Shown: positions 10,213-19,341 of the stretch, one piece after another
How the letters are laid out: each line of letters begins with the position of its first letter
Position numbering within the stretch: position 1 is the first letter of the stretch
Assembly: GCA_016711125.1 (NCBI GenBank)
Contig: JADJTQ010000008.1
Location: forward strand, 186,001 to 250,000
Origin: Saprospiraceae bacterium
Lineage (GTDB): Bacteria > Bacteroidota > Bacteroidia > Chitinophagales > Saprospiraceae
Length of the DNA stretch: 64,000 nucleotides
Direction of reading: 5' to 3'
The notes under the pieces: model-generated
What the model saw: only the letters and a program-made list of their open reading frames with translations
Databases searched by the model: none
What the model was told of the DNA's origin: nothing
Made by a program: the position numbers and the translations under genes

Positions 10213-10735
10213 TCAAATATGTTTGCTTGTCGTAAAGCTTACCCTCTATAACGAGTCGAGATACATAGCTTGACTTGAAGGCAAATCTTCGTTTTTATTG
10301 CACCATGGAGAAGGAGGTATTAGAAGTTGCCGCTGACCTGTCCGCCAGTTTCCGAACTAAAAACCTACTTTACTTTGTTCTTGAGATCTCTGGTCTGCGA
10401 AGATGAGAATTTGAATTAAAACAGGCAATGATTGCTAACCTGGATCGTAAAAGGATTAAACATTACCGGTTATTTTAGAAAATCAATTTGATCAAATTAA
10501 TGTAAGACACTGATATTTACAAATTCGGCTATGACCTTGACCAATGATAAAATCAAGATACTAGGTATTTAAAACTCTATATTTCAATTGATTAAAAATT
10601 AATTGTTTTATATATATTTGGCTTGTACTTGCCTTTTGCTTACCGAGTATATCAGCATTTGAAAGCTGAAATATGGACCTGAAATAGGATAATGCATAGG
10701 GCATTTGGAAGCCACTTCGCGAAATACAGTTGGAT
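10213..10735. other. Intergenic region, no gene seen
   Basis: About 520 bp of AT-rich DNA between the DUF1501 gene and the DUF389 gene. All frames are interrupted, and I see no RNA gene, clear terminator or repeat. It must hold the promoter of the DUF389 gene, but I cannot place it with confidence. Confidence 0.4.
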
Positions 10736-12136
10736 ATGACAGCAAATCAAATTTCCACAAAAAATCTAGCCAAAGGGATAAAAGCTTTTCTAATGAATCG
10801 CTTTAATCTCTCCGAAGGCAAGGCAACTGAAGAGGAGACCATTCTTGATATCAAAGATGATGTTGTATTTAAAGGTGCGAATCTGTGGATTCTCATCTTT
10901 GCAATCATGGTTTGTTCCGTGGGGCTTGATATCAACAGCACTGCGGTAGTTATTGGAGCAATGCTTATATCGCCACTTATGGGACCCATTATGGGTGTAG
11001 GACTTGGGGTTGGTATTTATGATAATGATTTGATAATCAAGTCACTTAAGAACCTGGGGATCGCAGTCTTGATCAGCGTACTGACCTCCGCACTGTATTT
11101 CTGGATTTCTCCGCTAGATGAGGCCCAATCGGAATTGCTCGCCCGGACTTCTCCCACACTTTGGGATGTGCTTATCGCTTTGTTCGGAGGTTTTGCCGGT
11201 ATTGTGGCTGGATCCCGAAGAGAAAAAAGTAATGCGATACCGGGAGTGGCCATTGCGACCGCTTTGATGCCACCCCTTTGCACAGCAGGATTCGGTCTTG
11301 CTACCGCTCAATGGGCTTACTTTTTGGGTGCTTTTTACCTTTTTCTAATAAATAGTGTTTTTATTAGTCTCTCTACCTACGTCATTGTCCGGGTCATGCG
11401 ATTTCGCACCAAGGAATTTTTAGATCCTGATCGTGAACGGAAAGTTAAAAGGTACATCGCACTTTTCGTGATTTTAACGATTATTCCCAGTATATACACG
11501 GCTATTAATGTGGTTGAAGAAACAATCTTTAAACGTAACGCTAATAATTTTATCACCAATGAATTTGCTTTTGATCATGCACAGGTCATCAGCAAACGGA
11601 TCACTTTTTTCCGAAGCGGTAGTCACATAGATTTGACGCTCTATGGTCAACCGGTATCCGATGAGGTTATTCAGGAAATTCAACTGAAAATGCCCAAATA
11701 CAAGTTAGAAAATTGCCAATTGAATATCCACCAAGGGCAAACCGGGCAAACCGGTTTTGATCCAGCATCGATAGAGCTCTTAAATCAGCAATTGAAGACG
11801 GGGATCATTGAAGACCTCTATCGCAAAAATGAAGTACAAATAAGGAATCGTGAAGATCAGATCAAACTACTGGAATCTGAAATTATTCAATACCGGTCAA
11901 AAGAAATTCCCATTGCTGAAATGATCCTTGAGATCAAGGCTATTAATAGTAATGTTACTGAAATTTCAATCGCCCCTGCTGTGTTATCGCACGTAGATAG
12001 CATTCAACAAGACACCTTGTACCTTGCCTATGTCGATTTTAAGAAACGACCTGCAACCGCCGAAGTATCAAAAATTGAACAATGGCTCAAGGCACGGATC
12101 AAGTCCGACAAGATCAAGATTGTCCGAAATTACTAA
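10736..12136 (+). CDS. DUF389 family membrane protein
   Basis: About 466 residues from ATG 10736 (a TTG two codons upstream, at 10730, is less likely). The N-terminal half has five or six hydrophobic segments with the family signatures LDINSTAVVIGAMLISPLMG, GFAGIVAGSR and IPGVAIATALMPPLCTAGFGLA. The C-terminal half (about 235-466) is soluble, with a short coiled-coil-like stretch around EDQIKLLESEII, and may be periplasmic. DUF389 (TIGR00341) proteins are widespread integral membrane proteins with no settled function. The gene stands alone and no regulatory signal can be pointed to. The family call is firm. Confidence 0.87.
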   Translation: MTANQISTKNLAKGIKAFLMNRFNLSEGKATEEETILDIKDDVVFKGANLWILIFAIMVCSVGLDINSTAVVIGAMLISPLMGPIMGVGLGVGIYDNDLIIKSLKNLGIAVLISVLTSALYFWISPLDEAQSELLARTSPTLWDVLIALFGGFAGIVAGSRREKSNAIPGVAIATALMPPLCTAGFGLATAQWAYFLGAFYLFLINSVFISLSTYVIVRVMRFRTKEFLDPDRERKVKRYIALFVILTIIPSIYTAINVVEETIFKRNANNFITNEFAFDHAQVISKRITFFRSGSHIDLTLYGQPVSDEVIQEIQLKMPKYKLENCQLNIHQGQTGQTGFDPASIELLNQQLKTGIIEDLYRKNEVQIRNREDQIKLLESEIIQYRSKEIPIAEMILEIKAINSNVTEISIAPAVLSHVDSIQQDTLYLAYVDFKKRPATAEVSKIEQWLKARIKSDKIKIVRNY

Positions 12137-12207
12137 TCTGATAAATAGTCGCTGTGATCACCTTCTTTGCCCACGAGCCTCATGTTTATTAAAATTAAAC
12201 CGAGCGA

Positions 12208-12858
12208 TTAAGGCGCCAATCGTTCGATAATCCAGGTTCCGTTTTCCTTTCGATACTGAAATCGATCATGGAGTCGATTGCTATGCCCTTGCCAGAATTC
12301 AAAACGATGGGGTACGATCCGGTATCCTCCCCAATGATCCGGTTTAGAAGGTAGCTCGCCAGGTTTCAATTGCTGCTCAATGGCCACTATAGCCCGGTCT
12401 AGCACTTCTCGGCTGGGAATGACCTGGCTTTGAGGAGAGACAATGGCCCCTAGTTGATTGCCAAGTGGTCTGCTATGGAAATATTTGGTTGCATACTCTC
12501 CATCTACTTTTTCAGCAATACCTTCAACTCGCACTTGTCGATGAGAAAGTCTCCACCAAAAGACCGCCGAACATCGGCTGTTGTGCGCTAGCTCATGGCC
12601 CTTACTACTCAAATAATTAGTAAAGAAAACGAGGGCTCCATCCAAAATATCCTTTAATAATACAATACGAGCCATCGGCTGGCCTTGAAGGTCCACTGTA
12701 GCCAAAGTCATTGCATTGGGTTCAATCTCTCCCTCTGTATGAAGAGCTGCATCCAACCATTTTTGTAATTGCTCAATCGGCTCAGGATGGAGAGAGGCAA
12801 TATCAAAATCTTTAAAACCATAGTCTTCGCGAAAATCTTTTAATGGTTTTGTGCTCAT
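12208..12858 (-). CDS. pdxH: Pyridoxamine/pyridoxine 5'-phosphate oxidase
   Basis: 216 residues, full length. Catalyses the FMN-dependent oxidation of pyridoxamine-5'-phosphate or pyridoxine-5'-phosphate to pyridoxal-5'-phosphate, the last step of vitamin B6 coenzyme synthesis and salvage, in the cytoplasm. Family blocks in order: DPIEQF-like HPEPIEQLQKWLDAA, PNAMTLATVD, ARIVLLKDI, FFTNYLSSKGHELAHNSR, VFWWRLSHRQVRVEG, YFHSRPLGNQLGAIVSPQSQ, PDHWGGYRIVPHRFEFWQG, NRLHDRF and the invariant C-terminal ERLAP. The FMN-binding Arg-Lys and the PLP-binding RxH motif (R-L-H-D-R) are present. It is transcribed alone and converges with the DUF389 gene. Confidence 0.96.
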   Translation of the reverse strand: MSTKPLKDFREDYGFKDFDIASLHPEPIEQLQKWLDAALHTEGEIEPNAMTLATVDLQGQPMARIVLLKDILDGALVFFTNYLSSKGHELAHNSRCSAVFWWRLSHRQVRVEGIAEKVDGEYATKYFHSRPLGNQLGAIVSPQSQVIPSREVLDRAIVAIEQQLKPGELPSKPDHWGGYRIVPHRFEFWQGHSNRLHDRFQYRKENGTWIIERLAP

Positions 12859-13250
12859 TACTACTTATTTTTAATGATACGTTTGGGCATGTTCCAGATT
12901 TATAAACCTTGACTAAATCGAAAATAAAATCCAATTAAAATCGATGCCTTGTTGGTGCCAAATCTGATCGCAAAGATAAGAAAGCTTAGCCCATTTTGGA
13001 TCTACAAGCATGGATAAAAAGAACTAGTTGACTTCTGATCGGATAAGTCGAAAGGCTTGGGGGATCTAACCAAATGTACGTCCTCGCTTTTTCCAATAGG
13101 AGACATATCTGCGCTAGATGTTCTTTCGATAAAATTCCTGCACAGTCAGGTAGGCTATTCAACCAGTTTGAGCAAATTTCACTGCTTGCTATCTCTACCG
13201 TATACAAAAATTTACTAACTTTCTGACAACCTCGGCCTAACGATGTCATC
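12859..13250. other. Divergent intergenic region between pdxH and methyltransferase
   Basis: About 390 bp that should contain both divergent promoters. A minus-strand open frame of 88 codons here (12986-13252) has no recognisable protein character, so I do not call it a gene. Confidence 0.4.
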
Positions 13251-14107
13251 ATGCCAACTGCCGTCCTCGAAGAACAAATAATCCATTATTATGATAACTG
13301 TCATAGAGACTTCCGGGTAGCCTGGCATCTGAACTCGCACCTAAGTATGCACTATGGCTATTGGACTGGTGAAACATCAAATTCCAGGGAAGCACTAAAC
13401 AATCTTGATCGTAAAGTTGCCGAGACGGTAGCAATCAAACCAAATGACTTAGTACTCGATGCTGGCTGCGGGGTTGGTGGTTCCGCAATCTACCTTGCAA
13501 GGAATTACCACTGTCGAATCGAAGGGATTACGCTCAGTCAAAAACAGGTCGATTTTGCGAGAGCACAGACTCTACAAAACCAACTTCAGGATCAGATCAC
13601 ATTCTCAGTTGGAAATTATCTGAACACCCGATTTCAAGACGAAACCTTTGATGTAGTTTGGGCTATTGAAAGCGTATGCCATGCCTCCGAAAAACAAACT
13701 TTCCTTGATGAAGCATTTCGCATATTGAAACCCAAAGGGCGTCTGATTGTTGCTGATTTTTTGAAAATCATCATCCATCGAAAGATAAACACCAGTGGAT
13801 GCAAAAATGGGCACTGGCAAAAGCAATTCCAAAGTTTGAAGCTTTTCCTGATTTTATTGGCAAAGTAAAAAATGCAGGTTTCCGAAAGATAAACACCCGT
13901 AATATCACTAAAAATATCGCGCCTTCTGCACGTCGTCTTTACCACCTTCACATTCCTGGGTTGATCTACTCTAAAGTTCTTAAGGCATTTGGTAAGGATT
14001 CAGAATCTGTAGCCCTCAATTCCAAAGCAACCTTCTATCAGTACCGGGCGTTGAAGGAAAATCTCTGGAATTATCATTTGGTTCATGCTGTTAAAAGATC
14101 TAAATAA
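13251..14107 (+). CDS. SAM-dependent methyltransferase, tocopherol methyltransferase-like (frameshifted)
   Basis: Class I Rossmann methyltransferase. The N-terminal block HYGYWTGET precedes the SAM-binding glycine motif VLDAGCGVGGSAIYLA, then GITLSQKQVDFA, FDVVWAIESVCHA and LKPKGRLIVADF. This order is typical of gamma-tocopherol methyltransferase and related small-molecule methyltransferases. The frame is lost in a T6 run at 13757-13762; a seventh T gives ADFFENHHPSKDKHQWMQKWALAKAIPKFE and the frame then runs to 14107, about 285 residues in all. The C-terminal part (PDFIGKVKNAGF) is the usual substrate-side cap. No quinone or tocopherol genes sit beside it, so the acceptor is unknown. Confidence 0.8.
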
Positions 14108-14895
14108 TTAGATAGATCAACCTGATCATTTACACTCTCATACCGTACTTAGATCAACTAAAATCTTTTCTGGATATATTCACTGCAGCAATATTGCATC
14201 TTTCAAAATACTTGATTACATTGATCAGCCTTACTCAATTCACTCTCCTCTCGTCTTTTTACACTTACCTCCATCTAAGCTCTACCCCTACTTTTTTCGT
14301 GAAAAAGCTTACTTCCTCAATCATGATTTAGCTTTACGCATGCCTTAAATTGCATGTAAGTAACTTCATAATCAAGTGGAGTTTACCATGTATTTATAGA
14401 AACCTAGAAATTAATAAACAATGAAATTTAACTAGTTCTGTATTGCATGGCTATGGGCCATGGTTGGTTTACAACGAGTCCAAAAGATCGACTTTCTTCG
14501 ATCTAATACTTTTCCGGATTCAATAATCTTTCGGAGGCGCTACATTTTTATCCTGACCTTATGATCAGCCGCACCAGCAACCAGACCAGGGTGAAATTAT
14601 GAAAGAATTTCAACGTTCAAAATCAAGAACCACTCGATGTGATCGATGGTTTTCAAATAGGAAATAATTATTATAGCAATGCGGATCAGATTTTAAATAT
14701 GGCCGACGTCACAGCCAGCAGGTCATTAGCCAACCACCCGAATTAAATATCTATGGCACCATGGGCTCAGTAGGTCAATGAGATTCTCGTGAGAAATAAC
14801 AAATAGCATTTCATGCATTTCTCAATGGGCAAATTTATGATCAACTGCTACACTTTAGGTAGATAGGTCTGAGTTTTCAAGCCTCAGTAAGGTAC
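14108..14895. other. Intergenic region, possible decayed coding remnant
   Basis: About 790 bp without an intact gene. Between roughly 14520 and 14880, short plus-strand frames read like fragments of a real protein (for example DVIDGFQIGNNYY and NADQILNMADVTASR, separated by stops and shifts). I cannot name the family. No RNA gene seen. Confidence 0.3.
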
Positions 14896-15282
14896 TTATT
14901 CCTTGAGCCAAGCGGTAGCATCCTCGACAGAGGAGAAATAACGTTTTCTTTTGGTGTCGTTGTTGTTGATAAGCGCAAAAACATGCTCTTGTTGCGGATG
15001 CACAATGGCTATTTTGTCAACACCTGCATTGAGTAAAGGAAGTTCAATACTGTTACGTGCCCATTGTTGGAATTCAGAACTTATAGGTTGACGCAACTCA
15101 TTGTTATGAACCAATACTTTGGTAATCGCATTTTTCTGGGTGTGCGCTGCCAAAAGTAACAGCTCATTTTTAAGAGTAGCTTCATCGGCAATTGCCTCTG
15201 TCAATGAAATTTGGCAGATCCCATCTTTTGTATGATGATCGATGGTGGAGTGTTTTGATTTATGAATTTGCTTTGGTCTCAT
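14896..15282 (-). CDS. Hypothetical protein, STAS/SpoIIAA-like
   Basis: 128 residues, soluble, no signal peptide. The pattern of a first strand (DGICQISLTEAIADE), a helix, a strand carrying TKVLVHNNELRQPIS, a helix with FQQWARNS, a strand KIAIVHP and a C-terminal helix (FSSVEDATAWLKE) matches STAS/SpoIIAA-like domains found as single-domain proteins in many Bacteroidota. Such proteins sense or regulate but have no single function. It lies 50 bp downstream of the flavin oxidase of the YcaO cluster on the same strand, so it may be read with that operon. Nothing in it suggests biosynthetic chemistry, and it may simply be the next gene. Confidence 0.5.
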   Translation of the reverse strand: MRPKQIHKSKHSTIDHHTKDGICQISLTEAIADEATLKNELLLLAAHTQKNAITKVLVHNNELRQPISSEFQQWARNSIELPLLNAGVDKIAIVHPQQEHVFALINNNDTKRKRYFSSVEDATAWLKE

Positions 15283-15332
15283 TATAGGTTGAATTTCATC
15301 TTAAATTAGTCAAATGGCAACAAAATACCAAG

Positions 15333-16694
15333 CTATTCAATTTTTCTTTTAGAAAGAGATCCAATAAAAATATTTTCAGGATCAAAAGTCTGCTTTAATT
15401 GGAGCATTTGGTCCAGCTTCGTGTCAAAATATGATCTTGGGGGATCCGCTAAGTAAGGATCAGCATAATTTTGATAACTCCGGTCACTACCAGTCCTTAA
15501 TTTTTGCCATGATCCAAAACACCAGTTTTTGCACGCATACTCGTCGGCAGGGTTTTCAAAAACGGCGATTATGCTACAGATAAAATGATCATTTCGATGG
15601 ACAAAAGAGGTTTCAAGGGGACTTATGCGTTGAATCTGCCCCCCAAGCACATCTAAATTGATCCGACAATGTTGAGTAGGACGCTCCTGGAAACACACTA
15701 ATAACTCTTCAATCAGCAAATCATCGGGCTCATCTATGAAAAAGGTTTTCCAATAGAATTTGGGCCTGAATTGTGCTGGTTGCTCATTGATACGCTGCAT
15801 TTCGAAATAAGTATATTCACCAAATGATTCAGACAAACTCCCTGCCCACCTACTGATCCTGTCAAAATACATTTTACCTGTGTCGATGGGTCCATTGTAC
15901 ATCCCATACAGCCTGATCACAGGCTCGCCTTTAAAATCCTGATTTAATCGAAGGTAGAGACTAAGCTCATCGGGTGCCCCTGAGATCATCTCATAGTATT
16001 TTCTAAAAATTTCTCTGGCACGGTCTATCGGCCAAAAACTACTTCCACCATAAATCTTGGGAGGGACAACCGAGAGCTTCAATACTACTTCGGTAATCAC
16101 TCCAAAATTGCTCTGACCTGCCCCTCTGATAGCCTGAAAAATATTTGGATTTGTATGCCGATCCAATGCCAACGTTTCGCCATTAGCGGCTACTAGAATG
16201 GCAGAAATCAATTGATCACAAGTCAGCCCGAAGGATCGCGACAGAAATCCATTGCCACCCCCCAATACCAGGCCTGTAACACCTACCATCGGACAATCAC
16301 CTCCTGGTACCGCCAGATGATATGGAGTCGTAGCAGCGTCGAGGTCCTGCATTAGAGCACCTGCCTGAACCCTCGCCACATTTTTAGATGGATCTACTTC
16401 CACCTGATTAAGAAATTTCATATCTACGACAATTCCTCCATCATTCAGACATTGACCATAAGTACTATGCCCTCCATTTTTAACCGTAATTTTGAGTCCA
16501 TTTTCCTTTGCAAACAAGATCGTTAACTTGATGTCGTGGGGCACTTTAGGAAAAACAACTAGTTTCGGTCGTGCAACTACTAAGGCGTTAAAAACCTCGA
16601 TCGTTTCGAAATAGCCAGAATCGTCGGGCAGACATATGATGCCGATTAAGTTTTTCTCAAGGCCGGAATAATCTAATTTGGATAAACTATCCAT
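15333..16694 (-). CDS. Berberine-bridge-type FAD-linked oxidase
   Basis: 453 residues. A PCMH/VAO FAD-binding domain (about 35-210) is followed by a substrate domain and a C-terminal BBE segment (QNYADPYLADPPRSYF ... KQTFDPENIF). His76 in NGGHSTYG and Cys134 in PGGDCPMVG stand where bicovalently flavinylated members carry 8-alpha-histidyl and 6-S-cysteinyl FAD, so a high-potential bicovalent flavin is likely. There is no signal peptide. Its ATG overlaps the TfuA stop by 8 bp (ATGGATAG), so it is translationally coupled to the YcaO-TfuA operon. In that setting it probably oxidises the peptide product, for example C-C or C-N desaturation or azoline-to-azole oxidation; this is inference. Family assignment is strong. 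Confidence 0.88.
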   Translation of the reverse strand: MDSLSKLDYSGLEKNLIGIICLPDDSGYFETIEVFNALVVARPKLVVFPKVPHDIKLTILFAKENGLKITVKNGGHSTYGQCLNDGGIVVDMKFLNQVEVDPSKNVARVQAGALMQDLDAATTPYHLAVPGGDCPMVGVTGLVLGGGNGFLSRSFGLTCDQLISAILVAANGETLALDRHTNPNIFQAIRGAGQSNFGVITEVVLKLSVVPPKIYGGSSFWPIDRAREIFRKYYEMISGAPDELSLYLRLNQDFKGEPVIRLYGMYNGPIDTGKMYFDRISRWAGSLSESFGEYTYFEMQRINEQPAQFRPKFYWKTFFIDEPDDLLIEELLVCFQERPTQHCRINLDVLGGQIQRISPLETSFVHRNDHFICSIIAVFENPADEYACKNWCFGSWQKLRTGSDRSYQNYADPYLADPPRSYFDTKLDQMLQLKQTFDPENIFIGSLSKRKIE

Positions 16695-17334
16695 CTAACC
16701 AAATTTTGCGATACAGGAATTGAAAGAGATCGTGTTCCTTTTGCCTGTACTGATTAAAATCAGTTACGAGAGCTTCCAATCGTTGACCAGTAATCCTTAA
16801 AAGGGTTTCTGAAAATAGACCCAGGGTTCTTTCTCCAAAATATTCTTGCTTAAGAAAAGCAATAATCTCGAACCCATGTTCAACGCATACGCTGCCTTGT
16901 TCCACGAGATCATCGATACATAACCGCATATGAATAAGTGGTTCACTAAATTTAAGGTAATCGGGTGAAGGTCCATGAAGTAAAGCCACTTCATCATCCT
17001 GGAAGTCCTCTTCTTCAAAAAACCTGTCGTACACCTGACCAAATCCTTTCATTCCCAAGTGTCGCAGTTCATAGGCGCGAATAGCCCCCATAGAAGATAA
17101 GCCCCATATCTCAATATCCTGAGCCAAAGCTTCGACGATTTCACGGTACCCAACTGAATTGACCTGATGGAAAAGACCGTCGACTATAATGATATATTTT
17201 GCTTGGCCATCTTTCAATACCTTAGCAATATCCAAACGTTGGCAGGGAGGACGGCAATCAAGGTCCAACCCGATCAGTAAATCCTTTGATACTTGATTCA
17301 AACTCGGGCCGGCAAAAAGTATTGCTTGCGACAT
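16687..17334 (-). CDS. tfuA: TfuA-like protein (YcaO partner)
   Basis: About 215 residues from the ATG at 17334, whose product starts MSQAILFAGPSLN; an upstream ATG at 17382 adds 16 unlikely residues and deepens the overlap with ycaO. Conserved TfuA blocks are LFAGPSL, YIIIVDGLFHQVNSVGYREIVEAL, GLSSMGAIRAYEL, the FQDDEVALLHGP segment and a helical C-terminus. TfuA was first found in trifolitoxin synthesis. With YcaO it supports backbone thioamide formation in thioviridamide-type peptides and in archaeal methyl-coenzyme M reductase, probably by delivering sulfur. Here it directly follows ycaO (about 77 bp overlap) and overlaps the flavin oxidase by 8 bp. Function in this cluster is inferred from the pair. 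Confidence 0.9.
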   Translation of the reverse strand: MSQAILFAGPSLNQVSKDLLIGLDLDCRPPCQRLDIAKVLKDGQAKYIIIVDGLFHQVNSVGYREIVEALAQDIEIWGLSSMGAIRAYELRHLGMKGFGQVYDRFFEEEDFQDDEVALLHGPSPDYLKFSEPLIHMRLCIDDLVEQGSVCVEHGFEIIAFLKQEYFGERTLGLFSETLLRITGQRLEALVTDFNQYRQKEHDLFQFLYRKIWLDG

Positions 17335-18517
17335 ATTCGGCATAGTTTTTAAGTCTGGGGCCAACCCGTTTACTCTCAGCATTGAAGAACTCCAACTTTG
17401 GAATAATCACTTTCACAACCTGAAGCTGATCTCCGGGATGTGTATGTGAAATAGCGATCACATTCTTTATGCCAAGTTCTGACAGGTCTTTAAGTAAATT
17501 ATTCAGGTGATCCATCATCTTTTCCTCCTTGATGGACGTGAAATGGTCAAATGTATAACTATTTATTGTCGACTTCCCTTTCAGACGGTTCCAATTCTCC
17601 TGAAATAGGTTTCTCAATTTTTCACCATCCATATTTTCATAGGCCGCATGTTTTTCAATCAGATCGTCGCGGCCGCCGTGGATAAAGGTTAATCTGGTTT
17701 GGGCGGCTTCTGTAATGGCTCTCATGCAAGCGATTTGATGATCATGATGCAACCCGTACCCCGAACTAATATATGCAGGATGTCTTTGATTGCCATCAAC
17801 AATATTTGCCACAAAAAACGGAAGGCTATAAATATTAGGAATCATACGAATGATGATATCAAGACCAACATTTCGCATCTTGCTCATCCATGGTTGGCAA
17901 AAAGTGAGATCTAGCTCATCAATTAAGATAGAGGTATCCTTCAAAGACTCAAACGACAAGATATCTCTCTCGATCACCTCATAAATGGCATGAACACAGG
18001 CTTCTTCAAAAGTGTTGCCTGAAGCCAAACCGTTCGTGTGGTTGCCAAAAACTCCTCCCTTTATCTCAAATGGAATAAAAGCTAGTTCTGCTGGAATAAG
18101 CAGTGACCCTCCAGACATCAAATCAATTCCTGTAACACAGGGAATTTCGTCCTCTAAATTAATTTCTGTACCGATGATAGGACATAGGTCGAGCAGATCC
18201 CCATGATTTAAAACAGCTCTATAGGGTGCTATTATCGTCTTAGAAAATGAATTTCGGGGCTCCGAAAGCGCAAATTCAATGGCTTCCATGCATGCTCCAA
18301 CCCGTGCTTCTTCCATTGTCAGACCCTTTCCGGCCGCAACACAAAGAGATCCCTTGGCCGCGTCAGGTCTCACCGCCACATAAACCGGAATACCAATCTG
18401 ATCGAGAAATGTCGTGCAAGTAATCCGGCTGACTCCAAGTTCTTTGGCTTTCCGCAGAGCAATTGGCAGTGTTTCATGGACATTTCTTTCTCGTATACTG
18501 GTATGAAGTCGAATCAC
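17258..18517 (-). CDS. ycaO: YcaO-domain ATP-dependent peptide backbone cyclodehydratase/thioamide synthase
   Basis: 419 residues, a single YcaO domain with no fused E1-like or leader-binding domain. ATP/Mg motifs are visible: E78 and E81 in ARVGACMEAIE, E180 and E183-R184 in IYEVIERD, and ACMRAITEAAQTRL with the family's conserved Arg and Gln. YcaO enzymes activate a backbone amide by O-phosphorylation and then form azolines, amidines or thioamides. The C-terminal end lacks the proline-rich PxPxP tail of azoline-forming members and resembles TfuA-partnered ones (VIIPKLEFF ... RVGPRL). The last 25 residues overlap tfuA, so the annotated C-terminus may be artificially extended by a base error. 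Next upstream is a 53-residue candidate precursor peptide. Confidence 0.92.
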   Translation of the reverse strand: MIRLHTSIRERNVHETLPIALRKAKELGVSRITCTTFLDQIGIPVYVAVRPDAAKGSLCVAAGKGLTMEEARVGACMEAIEFALSEPRNSFSKTIIAPYRAVLNHGDLLDLCPIIGTEINLEDEIPCVTGIDLMSGGSLLIPAELAFIPFEIKGGVFGNHTNGLASGNTFEEACVHAIYEVIERDILSFESLKDTSILIDELDLTFCQPWMSKMRNVGLDIIIRMIPNIYSLPFFVANIVDGNQRHPAYISSGYGLHHDHQIACMRAITEAAQTRLTFIHGGRDDLIEKHAAYENMDGEKLRNLFQENWNRLKGKSTINSYTFDHFTSIKEEKMMDHLNNLLKDLSELGIKNVIAISHTHPGDQLQVVKVIIPKLEFFNAESKRVGPRLKNYAEYVASNTFCRPEFESSIKGFTDRVGP

Positions 18518-18978
18518 CGTATCAACTAATTAATGCGAGGTTCAAGATGGGAAGTGCAATAAAAAATGGTAAGGTCTGATACCCGGGTAGATGAGCGCGC
18601 TTCATGATTGGATCTGACTGGCTGATTTCTTTCTCCATGAAATCATTGACATTATTAATCAATTATTCTGATCCTAAAGTACCATCGGATGATTGCAAAC
18701 TACTTCATTGCCGATGTTGTACGACCTAATAAAATTTGGGTTCTTAGTCATTTCTAGTGGATCACTCTTTATGTTGAGATATTATAAATATAGGTCATTA
18801 AGGCTTTAGACCTAACCCTTCGTGAACCCATCGCTATGGCTCACCCTGAATTTCACATGCTGTGACTTTTCAAGAAGAGCATATAAAATGAATTGACCCA
18901 CAAAAGACAATTTAAATTGATTTGATTCAATTTCGATTTCTGGATCAGATAGTTGTTTATCACCAACTGACCAGTATT
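18518..18978. other. Region between ycaO and the candidate precursor gene
   Basis: About 460 bp. A minus-strand open frame of 65 codons (18812-19009) overlaps the second core-like segment in another frame. It has an acidic then hydrophobic composition and no recognised family, so it is not called. No clear terminator is visible between the precursor and ycaO, which allows read-through. Confidence 0.35.
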
Positions 18979-19038
18979 TCAAATGGTAAATGTCAGCATC
19001 GCATACCAACCCTCCCGATTAGTCAAAGAGTTGCTATG
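18979..19038 (-). pseudogene. Possible degenerate second precursor core (TNxxGWY)
   Basis: Directly downstream of the candidate precursor, the minus strand reads ...SLTNREGWYAMLTFTI and then stops at 18979. The motif T-N-x-x-G-W-Y equals that of the intact precursor (TNNAGWY), and 11 bases (GGGTTGGTATG) are shared. A frame starting 2 bp after the precursor stop (ATG at 19073) would supply a short leader-like segment (GDQCIDDIATL) but needs a one-base shift to enter this core. It may be a decayed or mis-sequenced second precursor, or a chance match. Confidence 0.35.
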
Positions 19039-19075
19039 TCATCAATGCATTGATCCCCTGAATGAGGAGACATAA

Positions 19076-19237
19076 TTAAGCAGATGTTGGTTTATGGACA
19101 TACCAACCCGCATTGTTTGTGACTTTAGTCAAATCCTTAAGACTTTCATCACTAGATTTAAGTAACTGCATTGCTTCCTCAGTCAGTGGGAGTTTGACAA
19201 TGTTGACAGGGCTTTCCTGGACGCTTTTCGCCTTCAT
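19076..19237 (-). CDS. Candidate RiPP precursor peptide, 53 residues
   Basis: Small gene missed by length filters. ATG at 19237, TAA at 19076. The N-terminal leader (about residues 1-40) is charged and helical: MKAKSVQESPVNIVKLPL, then TEEAMQLLKSSDESLKDL. The C-terminal tail is VTNNAGWYVHKPTSA, with Trp45, Tyr46 and His48. A conserved-looking LPLTEEA-type stretch in the leader is where a recognition element would bind. There is no Cys, so lanthionine chemistry is excluded; backbone thioamidation, Thr/Ser azoline formation and Trp halogenation are all possible on the tail. It lies upstream of ycaO-tfuA-oxidase on the same strand and divergent from the halogenase operon, 104 bp away. Size, position and composition support the call; no homologue is known to me. 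Confidence 0.7.
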   Translation of the reverse strand: MKAKSVQESPVNIVKLPLTEEAMQLLKSSDESLKDLTKVTNNAGWYVHKPTSA

Positions 19238-19341
19238 TTCTTAAGATTTTAGTTAAATATAGTCAATTTTCTATACCTTTCAAAAACACTTCAACCTCTC
19301 ACTAAATCGATTTCCCCTTGTCCGTGCTTAAATAGAATTTC

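Noticed and set aside
12986..13252. 88-codon minus-strand frame upstream of the methyltransferase
   Set aside because: Composition is not protein-like, no family fits, and it covers the region where divergent promoters must lie.
18812..19009. 65-codon minus-strand frame downstream of the precursor as a gene
   Set aside because: No family, no clean start context, and it overlaps the GWY-containing second core in another frame.
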